DNA of 64,000 bases, taken from assembly GCA_019828545.1 (NCBI GenBank), contig JACVRA010000230.1, positions 66,462 through 130,461 on the forward strand, written 5' to 3'. Positions within the stretch are counted from its first letter, which is position 1. The number at the start of each line of letters is the position of its first letter. The notes below the pieces were generated by a model. It was not told the origin of the DNA, searched no databases, and worked only from the letters and a program-made list of their open reading frames with translations. This stretch comes from Paracamarosporium sp. OC-R06-R3. Lineage: Eukaryota; Ascomycota; Dothideomycetes; Pleosporales; Didymosphaeriaceae. Both the position numbers and the translations under genes were made by a program. This document shows positions 34,551 through 45,582 of the stretch, in pieces.

Positions 34551-35114
34551 CTGATCGGTGTGCCGGGCTGGTAGGGCTGGAGTGGCGCTCGCTTGACATC
34601 GAGGGATCGCGTGCAAGGCCCACCGTTTGTGGCGAGCCGAGGGTAAGCGGGTTTATAGTGGAATTAATTAGGGTAAGGTAGATAGGGGGTAAACATGTGA
34701 TGTGGGAGCGCGGTAGACGCGGGCACGTGATGTGCGGATGGGTGCGGCGACAGCTGTGTAACATAGCGGTTTGGAGGGTGGCTGGATACTCGGAAGATAA
34801 GGATACGATGGAGTATTCTACCGTTTAGTGAGATTCTTGAGAGATGAAGCGCTAGCATGAGCGCATGGAGGATGAGGTAGGTATTAACGCGCTTTCCCCG
34901 TTCAGAAAAGGCTTGTTGCTGATGCAACATGGAGAGCGGTGATATTTTTCAATGGAAGAGGAAACGTTCAGAAGACTCGGATCGGTTTGGTAAAGACGGA
35001 GAAAGTAGTGTATTAATATACATATAATCGAGCAGTCTTTCACAAGACGTGCAAAATGACCACTGACAATGGATTGTGAGGACATGCTCTTACAGAAAGA
35101 AGAAACGTCGAGGA
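34551..35114. other. Spacer without recognisable features
   Basis: Only short, unrecognised frames are present. Confidence 0.4.
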
Positions 35115-35204
35115 CACTTCCGATGCTTTGAGAGAAGAAGAGGAGCTTCCAATGCTTTGAGGGAAGAAGAGGGATTTCAAATACTCTGAGGGAAAATGAG
35201 GGAG
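35115..35204. repeat. 30-bp tandem repeat, three copies
   Basis: Three successive copies of about 30 bp follow the pattern CTTCCAATGCTTTGAGGGAA then GAAGAGGGA, the third more diverged. Together they cover 35115-35204. Confidence 0.8.
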
Positions 35205-35677
35205 CGTCGCATAGAATAGAAAAGTGTTTCGTCAAGGGTGACTAAGTAGCGGATCCTGACAAGGACATCAGGCGCGCTCATACTGAATGGTGTTCTACCG
35301 GAAAGATGCTGCCGTGTGCTCGTGCTGGGAACCCTCTCGCACGCAAGCAGAAGTTTCCCGGTTTCCCGTCTGTAAGGTGTAATGCCGAACTCGCCAAAGT
35401 CTAGAAACTGCGAGGTTATCGGTTCATTGTGGGTCTTTAAGACTGAGCTGCCTCTTTCGAGCTCGGTGCGATCGAGACACTTTGTTAAGGTCTCAATAAT
35501 TGGCTCATATCTATGCGGAATCCGACCGTCGTAGTGCTCAGCTTTTCTAGACCTTTCCCATCCTTGTTTATGATACAGGTCGGTGCAACCACCAAGCACT
35601 AATGGATCGAACAGTAGAACTATCTGCACAGGGAACATAGTGTTTGATAGCTTACAAGTGCATGAAGAAATCCACAT
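35177..35677 (-). CDS. Hypothetical ORF, 166 codons
   Basis: This is one uninterrupted frame opening with MWISSCTCKLSNTMFPVQIV and with a mixed, protein-like composition in the middle (for example LTKCLDRTELERGSSVLK). I recognise no family, signal peptide or domain. Its 3' end runs into the 30-bp tandem repeat. It may be a real lineage-specific gene, an exon of a larger gene, or chance. Confidence 0.25.
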   Translation of the reverse strand: MWISSCTCKLSNTMFPVQIVLLFDPLVLGGCTDLYHKQGWERSRKAEHYDGRIPHRYEPIIETLTKCLDRTELERGSSVLKTHNEPITSQFLDFGEFGITPYRRETGKLLLACERVPSTSTRQHLSGRTPFSMSAPDVLVRIRYLVTLDETLFYSMRRSLIFPQSI

Positions 35678-36938
35678 GTTGATGTAAGGCTCCTCACTCT
35701 AGTAAGACTGCGTGTACACCTCCTTCCTGATCATGAATTGCGCCGAATCTTCTTATCTTGCCTTGCATGACAGCCATCGACTGAGTCGCTCACTCTTTTG
35801 GAAAACGGCTCTTTTTTCTCACTACCAACCTCTCTTGTGGTGTTTAGCCTGTAGGTGCCTTGAAACAGCATGACCTCGGCTTGCGCAAAGTATGAAACAA
35901 CACGACACAGTCACTCCGCCAATCCTCGCCCGCTAAAACCATCCCCACAATCAAGCACATCTCAAGCGCCTGGCACAAGCTTAATCCTCGTATCGTGCAC
36001 TTGACGTACGCAAGCCTCTCAAATCAAGTAGTGCTGATTGGACACGCAGCAACTGCCTTGCCGCCAGCAACAGCAGACTATTGGAGAACCGACGCTGCTT
36101 TCCTCGGCTCTTCACAGCAATACACCAACAAGCAAGCAGAGAACAGCCGTCAAATAAGATGTGCGACCTTGGCGTGCGAGATACAGAAGAACGCGTAGTC
36201 GCCTGTCCGGCGACCTACCCTAAAGCAGCAATTGTCGGCAACTGTAAGCACGGAAAAGGAATGGCTTCGAGAAAGGACGCGCAACACCGCCAAGCAAAGT
36301 ACCTGGGTCATGATCAGGGTACGGCCCGCAAGCTTCACGCTGAAGATCTTGGCGGTCGATCTGCTCTGTAAAACATCGGTTTCTATTCGTCGATAGGTGG
36401 TCGCCGCGGACACCGTTGTGTCGATGCAAGGCTGTCCAAGTCGGATGAGGCAGCTCAGGGACCTCTGCCTTAGGCCAGACATTTCGCCCCAATGTCGTAG
36501 TAATTGCTGCTGCTGATTGGCCATTCCAAAGATTCTAGAGTCGGATTGTGCCGCAGAACATGGGGAGAACACTGTCTTTACCCCAGCATCACTCCCGACG
36601 ATATGGACGCGGAACGGAGCCGCGGAGAGACATACAGGACTTTCACTGGAAAGCATGTTGTTTCTAAATGAAATGGGTCCTGCCAAGTCGGGCGAGGGAT
36701 CGCTTGAGGACAACCTGTTGCGCGTACAGGGTGACGAGAAGCGGTTGTGATATCGACCAGGTGTGATGGAACAGCCTAGGTGCTTGACTTCCTGCCATTC
36801 GTCTCGTCTTCAATGGTATAAAGGATGTCGGAAGCGCCTCGTTGAAACACCACCGCTCGGTCTCTACCGCACTCACTCCAATCATCCACTCTTTTGAGGG
36901 TCGCTCTGCTCGTACACGCCTGCCCTTTGACCATCAAG
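35678..36938. other. Spacer upstream of the intradiol dioxygenase
   Basis: No gene is supported. Overlapping frames at 36081-36371 (plus) and 36150-36713 (minus) have no recognisable content. The last 100 bp are the dioxygenase promoter and 5' UTR. Confidence 0.45.
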
Positions 36939-38197
36939 ATGAAGTCTACTGTTGTCTCGGCTATCCTTGGTGCTGCAATCCTCGCCCAGCAGGGAATTGC
37001 ACACCCAGGACAAAGCCAGGCTGAGGCCCAGAGGGAGATCCAGCAGCGCGCCGAGTACTTGAGCACGCACAAGAGGACGTTGGCCGACTGTGCAGAACAA
37101 CTCAAGGCGAGGGGCAACGACGCCGTCCTGCAGGCTCGCCGTTCTGCCAAACTTCAGTCTATGCGAAAGAAGCGATCAATCGGCCTAGGTACGTTGAGAT
37201 GTAACATACTTATTGAATGATGGCTCATAATTCCTAGACAAGCCTCTGCTCAAGGCTCGCTCTTTCGAGGATGTGTTGAACACCGACCACCACTCCAACC
37301 TCACAGTCACTCCTGAGACTGCCGACCCGGACATTCTGTTCACGGGCAACGCCAGCTGCATCCTCACACCTGAGACTACCGAGGGTCCATACTGGGTGGC
37401 TGGCGAGCTCATCCGCGAGAACATCGTTGAGGACCAGGCGGGTGTTCCTCTAACACTCGACATCCAGGTTGTCGATGTAAACACCTGCGAGCCGGTCCCT
37501 CAGGCTTACACCGAGATCTGGCACTGCAACTCCACGGGTGTCTATGGCGGTGTTGTTGCTGGCGGCAACGGTAACACCGATGACACATCCAACATCAATA
37601 ACACTGCACTTCGCGGTATTCAGCTGACTGACGAAGATGGTGTGGTTGCTTTCGAGACCCTATTCCCCGGTCACTGTGAGTACCCTAAGAACAGTAGGAA
37701 TGCTTTGTCACTGACAATTATCAGACACCGGCCGTGCCACCCACATCCACGTCCTGACGCACCTCGATGCTATCGAGAACGACAACAACACCATCTCTGG
37801 TGGCACCATCACCCACGTTGGCCAGTTCTTCTTCGACCAGGACCTCATCACGCTTGCCGAAAAGGAAGAGCCCTATGCCTCGAACACGCAGACTCTTACA
37901 ACAAACGCTAACGACGGAATTTTCTCGCAGGAGGCGGAAAACGTGGATCCAGTCGTCGAGTATGTTCTTCTTGGAGACGATATTTCTGAGGGGCTATTCG
38001 GTTGGATTGCTTTCGGTGTTGACACTGCGGCTGCCCGCAACGTTACTCCTGCTGTTTACCTGACTGAGAACGGCGGCGTCGAGAACCCCAACGCTGGCGG
38101 ACCTGGCGGACCTGGCGGGCCCGGTGGACCCCCTCCTTCGGGCTTCCCCACGGGCCCTCGCCCGACTAGCCTGCCCACTGCGACCTCATCTGCTTAG
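36939..38197 (+). CDS. Secreted intradiol ring-cleavage dioxygenase-like protein
   Basis: Three exons (36939-37188, 37238-37675, 37725-38197) with 49-bp introns give 386 residues. A signal peptide (MKSTVVSAILGAAILAQQGI, cut before HPGQ) is followed by a propeptide-like basic region ending near MRKKRS. The intradiol dioxygenase core then starts at CILTPETTEGPYW. The expected non-haem Fe(III) ligands are present: Y186 (GVYGG), Y230 (PGHYTGR), and H236 with H238 (THIHV). It should therefore be able to cleave catechol-type aromatics outside the cell. The C-terminus is a Gly/Pro-rich tail (GGPGGPGGPGGPPPSG) ending in a Ser/Thr-rich stretch. This secreted branch is common in plant-associated and wood-degrading ascomycetes. 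Confidence 0.93.
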
Positions 38198-38402
38198 GTT
38201 GCTCCGGGCTCTTAGGAGGCGATGGCAAGGCCTTGGATGGAGACGCAGGGACGAACATTGAGCGCGATAGTTAGACGTCTAACGGACTTCAGCCACTCGT
38301 TTAGTAAAAAAAAAAAATTTGATCTTTACCTGTAAATACTGATCATTGCACCATTGAAGATCAAAACTGAAGCCTTCTTCCTATGCAATCGTGCACGCTC
38401 TC

Positions 38403-38825
38403 CTAATCGCATTCCTTCAACCCTTCCAGCAGCGCCCCAAACGTCCTCTTCCTCACTTCGCCTCTCCCCATTTCCTTCTCTCTCCTCATCCTCTCCATCT
38501 CCTCGTCTGCACCCGTCTTCCGTCCTAGCTCCTCCCTTTTCAGCACTGCCCTCGCCTCCTCGAAACCCCCAATATCTCTCGCATTGACGTACCCCAAATC
38601 CCGCAGTTCCTGCAGCGCGATGTTGGATCGCCGCCCGGATCGGCAGTATAACGTAATGTTGTCTGTTTTTGCGACTTCGGTACCGAGGGCGCGGTAGATG
38701 GTGGGCAGGGAGGCGATGGATTGGTATTCGATGTTTGTAGCGGTGTAAAGGTCGTTGGAAAGGGCGCCGGTGGAGAACTCAGTGGGTGTCCGGACATCTA
38801 TCAGGAGGTTGTTGGACTGCGCCAT
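38403..38825 (-). CDS. Single-domain rhodanese-like protein
   Basis: A single exon encodes 140 residues. It has one rhodanese domain: LLIDVRTPTEF at the N-terminus, then the active-site loop CRSGRRSN with C61 as the sulfur-accepting cysteine, and DIGGFEEA near the end of the domain. The C-terminal 35 residues are charged (EEMERMRREKEMGRGEVRKR). There is no obvious targeting sequence. The catalytic cysteine is kept, so sulfurtransferase activity is likely, but the donor and acceptor are not predictable. It is convergent with the dioxygenase gene, whose stop is 205 bp away. Confidence 0.9.
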   Translation of the reverse strand: MAQSNNLLIDVRTPTEFSTGALSNDLYTATNIEYQSIASLPTIYRALGTEVAKTDNITLYCRSGRRSNIALQELRDLGYVNARDIGGFEEARAVLKREELGRKTGADEEMERMRREKEMGRGEVRKRTFGALLEGLKECD

Positions 38826-39135
38826 ATTGTGTCTTGGTGGTGAGCTTGGGGATGTGTGTGTAATGGAGGGGTGAATGTGGTTGGTGGGGGTTTGGCGCAG
38901 CCGAGGCTCGGAGGTTTTAGATCTTGTGGATCTAGAACGATGCTAGACCTACCTTGTACTCATTGCCTTTTCCGGACAGCTTTCTTACAGAGTACTTTCG
39001 GCTTCTGAATGTTCTGATCGATCAAGCCAAGTCAACAGTTTTATTTGTTTGGGTGGTACGGGTCTACAAAACCGACACATTACTTCGATTCTTCTATCGT
39101 TGTATTTCTCAAGATCTTCAATCGGATCAAATGTC
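38826..39135. other. Short spacer
   Basis: This is the promoter of the rhodanese gene and the 3' flank of the SET-domain gene. No other feature is seen. Confidence 0.5.
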
Positions 39136-40434
39136 TTATATCTTTGCGAGACGTGCGCCAATAACGTCTTCTTTCAGACTATCAACGAAAGCTAACGCCT
39201 CAAGATATCCCGGATGATCCGCCCCTAGACAGTTCTCTTCAAGCTTCAATCCGGCCTCTGCATTGGCCATCGCATCATCATAAGCACCGCTAGTCTTCTG
39301 TAACCGCGCAATACGGTAGTATACACTCGCTACTTCGCGTCCAACAATACCTTCCGTCCGATACATATCGAGCATCAAGTTGAGGACCTGGAGCTCGCGG
39401 TCTCGCAGCCAGCTCTGTCGTTCCTCCTCTGGGAGACTTCTCAAAGCATCCATTTGCTGCTGTTCCTCATCCGAGATTGCACTAGGAAGTGTTTCCGGCA
39501 TGCCATCCGCGTCGTATCCGGCATCGGCTGTTGCTGTCACATCCGTATTGTCTGTGAAGAGTGCTCTCGTCTTCTTCATACTGTTTTGCATGTCTTTTCT
39601 GCTCTGTTCTCCCTGCTGCCCTTCTCTTGTATTGAGGTTACATGCGGGGCAGTTGCATGTAAATCCATAACCGTCTTCTAGCTTGGAGACACGCTGGTCG
39701 CGCAACTGACCGTGCTCAGGAAGGTAGCTGATGCTGACCTCCTCGCCAGCCAGTATGTCCCTGGTAGCATGAACATTGAAAGTTTGCTGCAGAGGGTGGT
39801 AATTTGCCTGCGCGTTCGGAATGCAAGAGTGGTTGATGCGGGCGATAGCAGGGAAGAGAGCGAGTTCATATGCTGGCGATCCCGATGAGGCTGCTGTGGT
39901 TGAATTTGACGCAAAGGGCTCTTCAAGCGGCACAGGATCCGTCGATGAAGGTTTGGCATTTCCTGGCAACGAGTTGGAGGATGTGATCTTGGTGGATAGC
40001 AAAGTTATCGACGATGCCAGATTGAACGAATTGCTCCGGAAAATACCCAGGATTCGAAAAGCCTCATTAAGATTCATCACCATGTGGCTCAAGCTTATGC
40101 GTCCAGGAACAACCGCAGACGTCTTCTCGATATCGTGGCCATCTTGCATGATCCTCTCACCAATCGATCCCCGGTTTCTTACCGCCCACCCTAGAACCTC
40201 AACCCATCTCCCTAAACTCTTAATACCATTTCCAGGATGCCAGCTCAACCCCAACAGTTTCTTCCGGCTCTTCTCATCTAGCTGCTTCGCATAGCTGAGA
40301 ACGTCACTTGGTCGTTGACCGGGCCGTAGTGCGATGAGCGGTTTCTCGGCGAGAATCCTTGTCCCCCTCGGTATAGCTTGTTTTGCGAAAAGTCCAAGGC
40401 CTTTATCGGCAGCGGCTCGAACCTCGTAAAGCAT
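39136..40434 (-). CDS. SET domain protein (SMYD/SET5-like)
   Basis: A single exon gives 432 residues from the ATG at 40434. The open frame extends seven codons further only through non-ATG codons. The split SET domain begins with YEVRAAADKGLGLFAKQAIP and GTRILAEKPLI. It resumes at RINHSCIPNA (199-208), the NHS/C motif that contacts S-adenosylmethionine and substrate, and continues with ILAGEEVSISYL and a post-SET cysteine cluster FTCNCPAC (C260, C262, C265). The C-terminal 130 residues are helical and TPR-like (SVYYRIARLQKTSGAYDDAM), as in SMYD proteins. It is probably a lysine methyltransferase. The substrate is unknown. Confidence 0.92.
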   Translation of the reverse strand: MLYEVRAAADKGLGLFAKQAIPRGTRILAEKPLIALRPGQRPSDVLSYAKQLDEKSRKKLLGLSWHPGNGIKSLGRWVEVLGWAVRNRGSIGERIMQDGHDIEKTSAVVPGRISLSHMVMNLNEAFRILGIFRSNSFNLASSITLLSTKITSSNSLPGNAKPSSTDPVPLEEPFASNSTTAASSGSPAYELALFPAIARINHSCIPNAQANYHPLQQTFNVHATRDILAGEEVSISYLPEHGQLRDQRVSKLEDGYGFTCNCPACNLNTREGQQGEQSRKDMQNSMKKTRALFTDNTDVTATADAGYDADGMPETLPSAISDEEQQQMDALRSLPEEERQSWLRDRELQVLNLMLDMYRTEGIVGREVASVYYRIARLQKTSGAYDDAMANAEAGLKLEENCLGADHPGYLEALAFVDSLKEDVIGARLAKI

Positions 40435-40743
40435 TCGAGCGCGTTTGTGGGTCAATCTCAGGTCGACAGAGATCGAAGAAGGGGGCGCGTGAGATCATGC
40501 CTAAAGCGGTTAGCTCACAGGGTTTTCTGTTTGCGTCTAGCCTTATGTGGATGCTGGATTCGCACGTTCGGCATCATGTCGCATGCTTTTGACACAGGTG
40601 GATTATAGTGTGCATAAAACATATCGTGATGTAAGACGTTCTAATTTCTTCAAGCCGTTACTACGAAGCGCGATTGGCAGGTAACAAGTGTTTTGTCCGA
40701 CCTTGCGTATCATGCATGGAGGAGCTCTCACTTTGATAGAGCA
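40435..40743. other. Short spacer
   Basis: This holds the SET gene promoter. No gene or repeat is seen. Confidence 0.5.
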
Positions 40744-41412
40744 TCAATATTTACTTCTTAACCTGCGAAACGAGCTTTGTTTCTGAGGTATATCGAATCG
40801 CTTCACCATTCTGGGCAAAAGTGGGTTTGGCCGATAGAAAACGGCTATTTGTTCAGAGCCATCACGCCATGCGGTCAGGGATAATTTACTGTGCAGGCTC
40901 TCAGGCCACTTACTTTGAAGAACATCCACGCTGATCCGAGCGGGTCCAAAACTAGTAAAAGTGGGGTTTATGCAGGTTCTTCTAACACAAAGTGCTTTTG
41001 AACCGGTATCATACCACCGCCAAAATAAAACTGAATAACAGTCGCCTTCGAGCTTCTGCACACCGCTAGAACGTCGCAAGTCAAAGAAGCAGTGGTCCGC
41101 TAACCACTTTTTGACTGAACTGCTAGCTTCGAGGACTGTGCGCTTGGATATGACTTATGTTCTCTTTGTGTGCGGTTCTTTGTGCGTGTCGTCTTTCACA
41201 TCGAACAAACACGATGTTTCGGTGTAACCTTTCTCTTCCAAGATGATTTTTGAACAAAAATGAGAAGCAATCTCTTGTTGTCCATCAACAAACAACGTTA
41301 CATGAAGCCATAATGCGGCCTTTGAATAGAAATCCTTCCACCAAGCCTTAGTGTCACCGTCTTTAACATCTGGTTGGCTATTTGGCAATAACCTGCTGCT
41401 ACAGACCTTCAT
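40744..41412 (-). pseudogene. Unrecognised gene interrupted by one in-frame TAA
   Basis: Two open segments lie in the same frame: 41412-41158 (starting MKVCSSRLLPNSQPDVKDGD) and a second running down to 40744. A single TAA at about 41155-41157 separates them, after HTKRT and before VISKRTVLEASSSVKKWLAD. The second part has protein-like composition (CYSVLFWRWYDTG, FTSFGPARISVDVLQSKW). No GT-AG intron of usable length would remove the stop. I recognise no family. The simplest reading is a gene inactivated by a nonsense mutation. Two unrelated short genes, or a chance long frame, are the alternatives. Confidence 0.4.
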
Positions 41413-41905
41413 CTAGTCTGAATAGCACCTTAACATGGGGCTTACTATCATGCAGTCGGTCTGTCTAGGATACTTTACCCAGCATTCTTAAACTGCTCTA
41501 TATCCAAAACCCCATGTGACATGGTACGACGCATTGACATCTGTAGATTTGATACAGTTTGTGGGATGGGGGATCATGTCATCTTTATCTTCTTTAGCGT
41601 TTCATGTTTTACTTTCCAAACATCTCCTTGTTCGGCTGTGCGATTCTTTCAGCGTTGGTTTTATACAAGCTAGCTAGAAACACTGTATCCTGCAACACTC
41701 GCTTTTCTAGGTGTTATTCACTATCAACCCTGATTGATCCTCCACCCATGTTGTTAACTGTACTCTATCTAGTACGTATATAGGAACAAATGCCCAAAGA
41801 AAAAACAAAAGGGAAGGAAATAACATAACGTGAAGAGACAGATCACATAGATTAGCAGACCAAAAACAAAAAGAACGATTGTGTCTGCCATCTGGGCAAA
41901 AGAAG
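41413..41905. other. Spacer between decayed gene and tRNA
   Basis: AT-rich, with no gene seen. A TTTT run on the minus strand directly after the tRNA (about 41898-41902) fits an RNA polymerase III terminator. Confidence 0.5.
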
Positions 41906-42008
41906 GGGCTCAACCGGGATTCGAACCCGGGGCCTGTCACATTTCAGATTCAGTGAATCCAGGCGTTAATATCCCGAAGCGACAATCATACCACTAGACC
42001 ATTGAGCC
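41906..42008 (-). tRNA. tRNA-Pro (CGG) with a 31-nt intron
   Basis: On the minus strand the acceptor stem GGCTCAA pairs with TTGAGCC. The B-box/T-arm GGGTTCGAATCCC is perfect and the A-box region reads TGGTCTAGTGG. The anticodon stem GTCGC pairs with GTGAC (one G-T pair). The loop TTCGGG holds anticodon CGG, followed by a 31-nt intron directly after position 37. The spliced RNA is 72 nt and decodes CCG. A TTTT run follows the 3' end. Confidence 0.93.
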
Positions 42009-43253
42009 GATGTTTCTTCAACTGATTTGATGACAATTTGTCGGCTTGCACATATTATATACCTAAACAATCAAATCGGGAGCAAATGTCTTGGTTCCAA
42101 GACCCACAGCAACTAACCCGGATGCAGAGGACCTTGCGAACCTGACTCGCTTACGTACGATCGGTCACTGCAACGGCTGCCTGCACATCCAAGCCCCTGT
42201 TGAACCATCTGTCCATGCAAGCCACATCCAACAACGCCCTATGACGCCCATCCCACGCCCATCATCTCGGATGCTTATCTCTGTCAGAAAAATCCCCGCG
42301 TCATGTTTTCGGAGTCTCGCGCCTCACAGTGTCAATCTGTCAGTCGCTTATTATGCAATGCACCGGATGCGTCGAGGCGGAGAGCCGATCCTCAGGCACA
42401 CGACCGGGCACGGCCTTTGCTTCCCGCCGTCGCTGGCTCCCACGCGGCGCGATTAGAGCTGGAACAGCGGGAAGGGCTGGGCTGGGCCAGTGCGCTTGTG
42501 CATGTATGCTTCCGTACGCGACCGACACACCGACTCTGGCAGTGCCTGGAAGTCGTCAGGTGGTGAAGTGGTGGTCAGTCCACCCAAGTCCGCACTATGC
42601 CGTCCGCAGCGGTGTTTGTCTCAACGTGTAGGCGCTCATGCAGGCCACGATAACGAGTCGGGCCTATGCTGCTGCGCGCTGTGTATGCTGCTTATGAATA
42701 TCACGCGGCGATCGTATCAAGTGCGGGGAAAGCATCTGCGAGGTGCGTACTGCACTGGGTAGACTAAGCCCGGCCCATGCTTCGTTGGGACCGTCAGAGC
42801 GCCCCCTCCCGCGGCAGCACACTGCGCGATTACACACACCCGCCCCCCTCCCGCGGCAACGCCCTGCTTGCCATGGATCAACTGCACGACACATCAGCCA
42901 GCCCCTTGCGCCTCCAATCGCCTGGGTGCATCTGTGAACGGCTTGAAACTGTGCGTTGCCGCGCCCGCAGAAATCGCCCGCTTTGACCGCCCTTCCGGAC
43001 TGTCTTATATATCCGAGCGGTCCAGCTCCAGCTGCAAGCTCCCTCCCACTCCCACCATACGCATTCCTCACTATCAATCACTCAATCAGTGACTGCGGAC
43101 TCCGGCCACGCTACTGACCCACGCTTCGTTCATTCCTCCTTATCTCATATTTAATCTCGTAGTAATTGCTGAGCTCGTCTTCTCTCTTATCGAGTTCGCT
43201 CTTGTTCACGTCCCTTGACGAACGACAACGACAACGACAACGACTACTTCATC
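42009..43253. other. GC-rich upstream region
   Basis: No gene is supported. The frames here are short, on both strands, and compositional. The last 200 bp contain pyrimidine-rich 5' UTR-like sequence and a short ACGACA repeat just before the ATG at 43254. Confidence 0.5.
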
Positions 43254-44130
43254 ATGCAAGCTTCTCGTGTCTCATCTCGCGCCTTCAAGGCCGTTGCTGC
43301 TGGCAGCAAGCAGAGCCGCAGCCTCCACATGACTGGTCCTGCCACCTACTCGAATCTCCTCACCTCCGAGCGTCCTGCCATAAACCACCCCCAGAGCCTG
43401 GCCGGTCTGCGCTACGAGTGCCAGGTACTCAAGCTCCCCACGACCGGCACAAAGGAAGAAGTACGTCCCCAATTCCCCCCGAAGCAAAAACAAACTCTCT
43501 AACATGCTCTCCACAGCTCACAGCCCGCCTCTCCGCACACGAGCTCACAAACGGCGCCCGCAACTTCAGCACCGCCGTCGACAGCTCAAAACGGCCGCTC
43601 GTGGGCGCCTCCTCGGTATCAGGCCACTCCTTCCGCCACTTCAACACAAGCCGCGAGCTCAAGGCGCCAAACGACAGCTCGACCATCGACTTCGCCTTCA
43701 TCCCCGACTTCGACCCGGATCTCCGCGCCAGTCCCGTCGCCATCGCCGTGCCCATCCTCCCAACCACCACGTCGCCAAACCCTAGCTACACATTCGCTTC
43801 TGCGCTCGCAGCCGCAGAGGAGGAAGAGCAAGAGGTAAGCATGCATTCACTCCATATGCACGCTGCAAAAACGTGCATCATGCAGCCAGACCCATTGCTA
43901 ACTAACATGCCTAGGTCATGCTCCCCATGATCCACACCGTCTCGGCGCACGTCCACGCCCCCGCCGCCATGTCCGAAGTCCACGACAACAACGCCATCGA
44001 CTTCCAGGGCATGGCCTTCACGGTGGCCAGCAAGCTCGCGCGGCCCGTCGAGGAGGGCGCCTCCATGGCGCGCCAGATCTGGGGCGGCCTCGTCGACGAC
44101 GTGCTCGGCCCCAAGGCGAAGCCCGCGTAA
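43254..44130 (+). CDS. Mitochondrial-type protein with SAP-like motif
   Basis: Three exons (43254-43460, 43517-43834, 43915-44130), all phase 0, with 56- and 80-bp introns, give 246 residues. The N-terminus (MQASRVSSRAFKAVAAGSKQ then SRSLHMTG) is basic, Ser/Ala-rich and lacks acidic residues, as in mitochondrial presequences. Residues 59-78 (LKLPTTGTKEELTARLSAHE) resemble a SAP helix-extension-helix nucleic-acid-binding motif, and the first intron falls inside it. The rest has no domain I recognise, apart from a conserved-looking C-terminal block (HDNNAIDFQGMAFTVASKLA). It is likely a fungus-specific mitochondrial protein, perhaps associated with mitochondrial DNA or RNA. That role is inference. 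Confidence 0.85.
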
Positions 44131-44691
44131 CTTTTTTCTGTTCCCTACTTTTCTTAAGTGAGGCGTGCGTGGGTTGGTGGGTCTGTGCGGGAGGGGACCG
44201 ACGGGATCCCCACTCTCCCTCCGCTCCGCTCCGCTGTAGTACATAAGTACCCTTGTCGTCGCGTCGACAAGCGAGCGAGCGCATCGGGAATTTTTTTTAT
44301 TAGAATCACGGCCTGGAGGTTACGGCACCAAGTGCGTGCCTATGTGTATACAAGTTGTAATTTTCTCTGCCGATTCTGGCGGGATGTTTGTGTGGGGCGC
44401 TGAAAATGCGCGTTGCTTGAAGTGCTCAAGCTTATGAGAAATGAATCAAATCATATTCATCAATCTACTCAGATCGCCTTATTCCTATCTCTCAATGCAG
44501 TGGTGTTATTAACTGGCGGTTCCTGAAGAGTAAACCCCGACTCCTTGGTGGTTTGTCTTACTAAAAGAGTCCGAGTTTGCCTTTCGGCGGTCGTGCATGT
44601 GAGGCCCAGGTACCGGATTGCACATGCAATAGATGGAAACGTTTTATCTCTGCTTCTGGTCCAGCGGTAAGTTTTCCCAATCCCGCAGTTA
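44131..44691. other. Convergent 3' spacer
   Basis: This lies between the stops of the SAP-motif gene and the BTB gene. No gene is seen. Confidence 0.5.
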
Positions 44692-45582
44692 CTAATAACC
44701 ATTGTCTGGCCAGTAACCAAGAACTTTCTTTTCGTCCCATATCATGTGATCCAAGGGGCACATGCACTGCTTCACATAGCATCTACCATCCTTCACACTA
44801 TCATCCCTCGGACCCATGTAGTCTCCCTCATTAGCTTCGTTAACTAAATCTTTATACCTATACAAGGCCCTACGGTTGAATGCTGGGGGTAGATTGAGTT
44901 CAGTTTCCGCAAATTCTTCATGGTCATCATAGTAGAGGATGCCCTCGCAAAAGTGGTCGACCAAAAGTTGTAGGATCGGATCTTCGGGAGGAATGTGCTC
45001 GAATGCGTGGATGACCGCGGTGTAAAAATCTCCTAGTTGAATACATTCATGCTTTATCTGGCAATTGAATGCTTGCTCGACTTCTTCTTGCATCTTTGTA
45101 GCAATTAGACGATCAGAGAGCGCATATGCCTTGACATATGCAGGGTAGCGCGAGCTTTCCAGTGTTCCACCAAAAAGGACTCCAGTATAAATCCAATCGA
45201 CGAAAACATCGACTACATGTTCAATTAGCAACCCAATTTTGTGCAAGGCGAGACATCCCAATCTCGAATCCAGAGCCCACACACTTACAATCATCTTCTT
45301 CAACGTCATGCAGCTGCACCAGGCCTTCTTGAGCTTCCTTCCATGACCCGGTCAACGCATTCTTGAAGTATTCGGAGTGATGTGTTAGGAGGGCTTTGTG
45401 GATGTGATATTTTTTCGCCTCTGGACCGATTTCAACAACGACCATGGCACCGTCTGTAACAACGGAACTACAGAGAGAAGTTAGTATCTTGTAAGTGCTT
45501 ATAGCAAGTGTAGAATCATGACTCACCTGGGTTTTGGCATCGCGCGCCACTCTTGCTTTTTTTCACCGGAGCCCTCTGGCAT
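44692..45582 (-). CDS. BTB/POZ domain protein
   Basis: Three exons (45582-45527, 45467-45289, 45212-44692) with 59- and 76-bp introns give 251 residues. After a short charged start, the BTB fold is clear: VTDGAMVVVEIGPEAKKYHIHKALL, HHSEYFKNALTGSWKEA, then VEEDDFDVFVDWIYTG rebuilt across the second intron, and the helix YALSDRLIATKM. The C-terminal half (YTAVIHAFEHIPPEDPILQLLVDHF) matches the fungal BTB-only proteins. No MATH, kelch or zinc-finger partner domain is present. BTB proteins of this kind usually dimerise and may feed Cullin-3 ubiquitin ligases. Fungi carry many copies, and the specific role is unknown. Confidence 0.92.
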
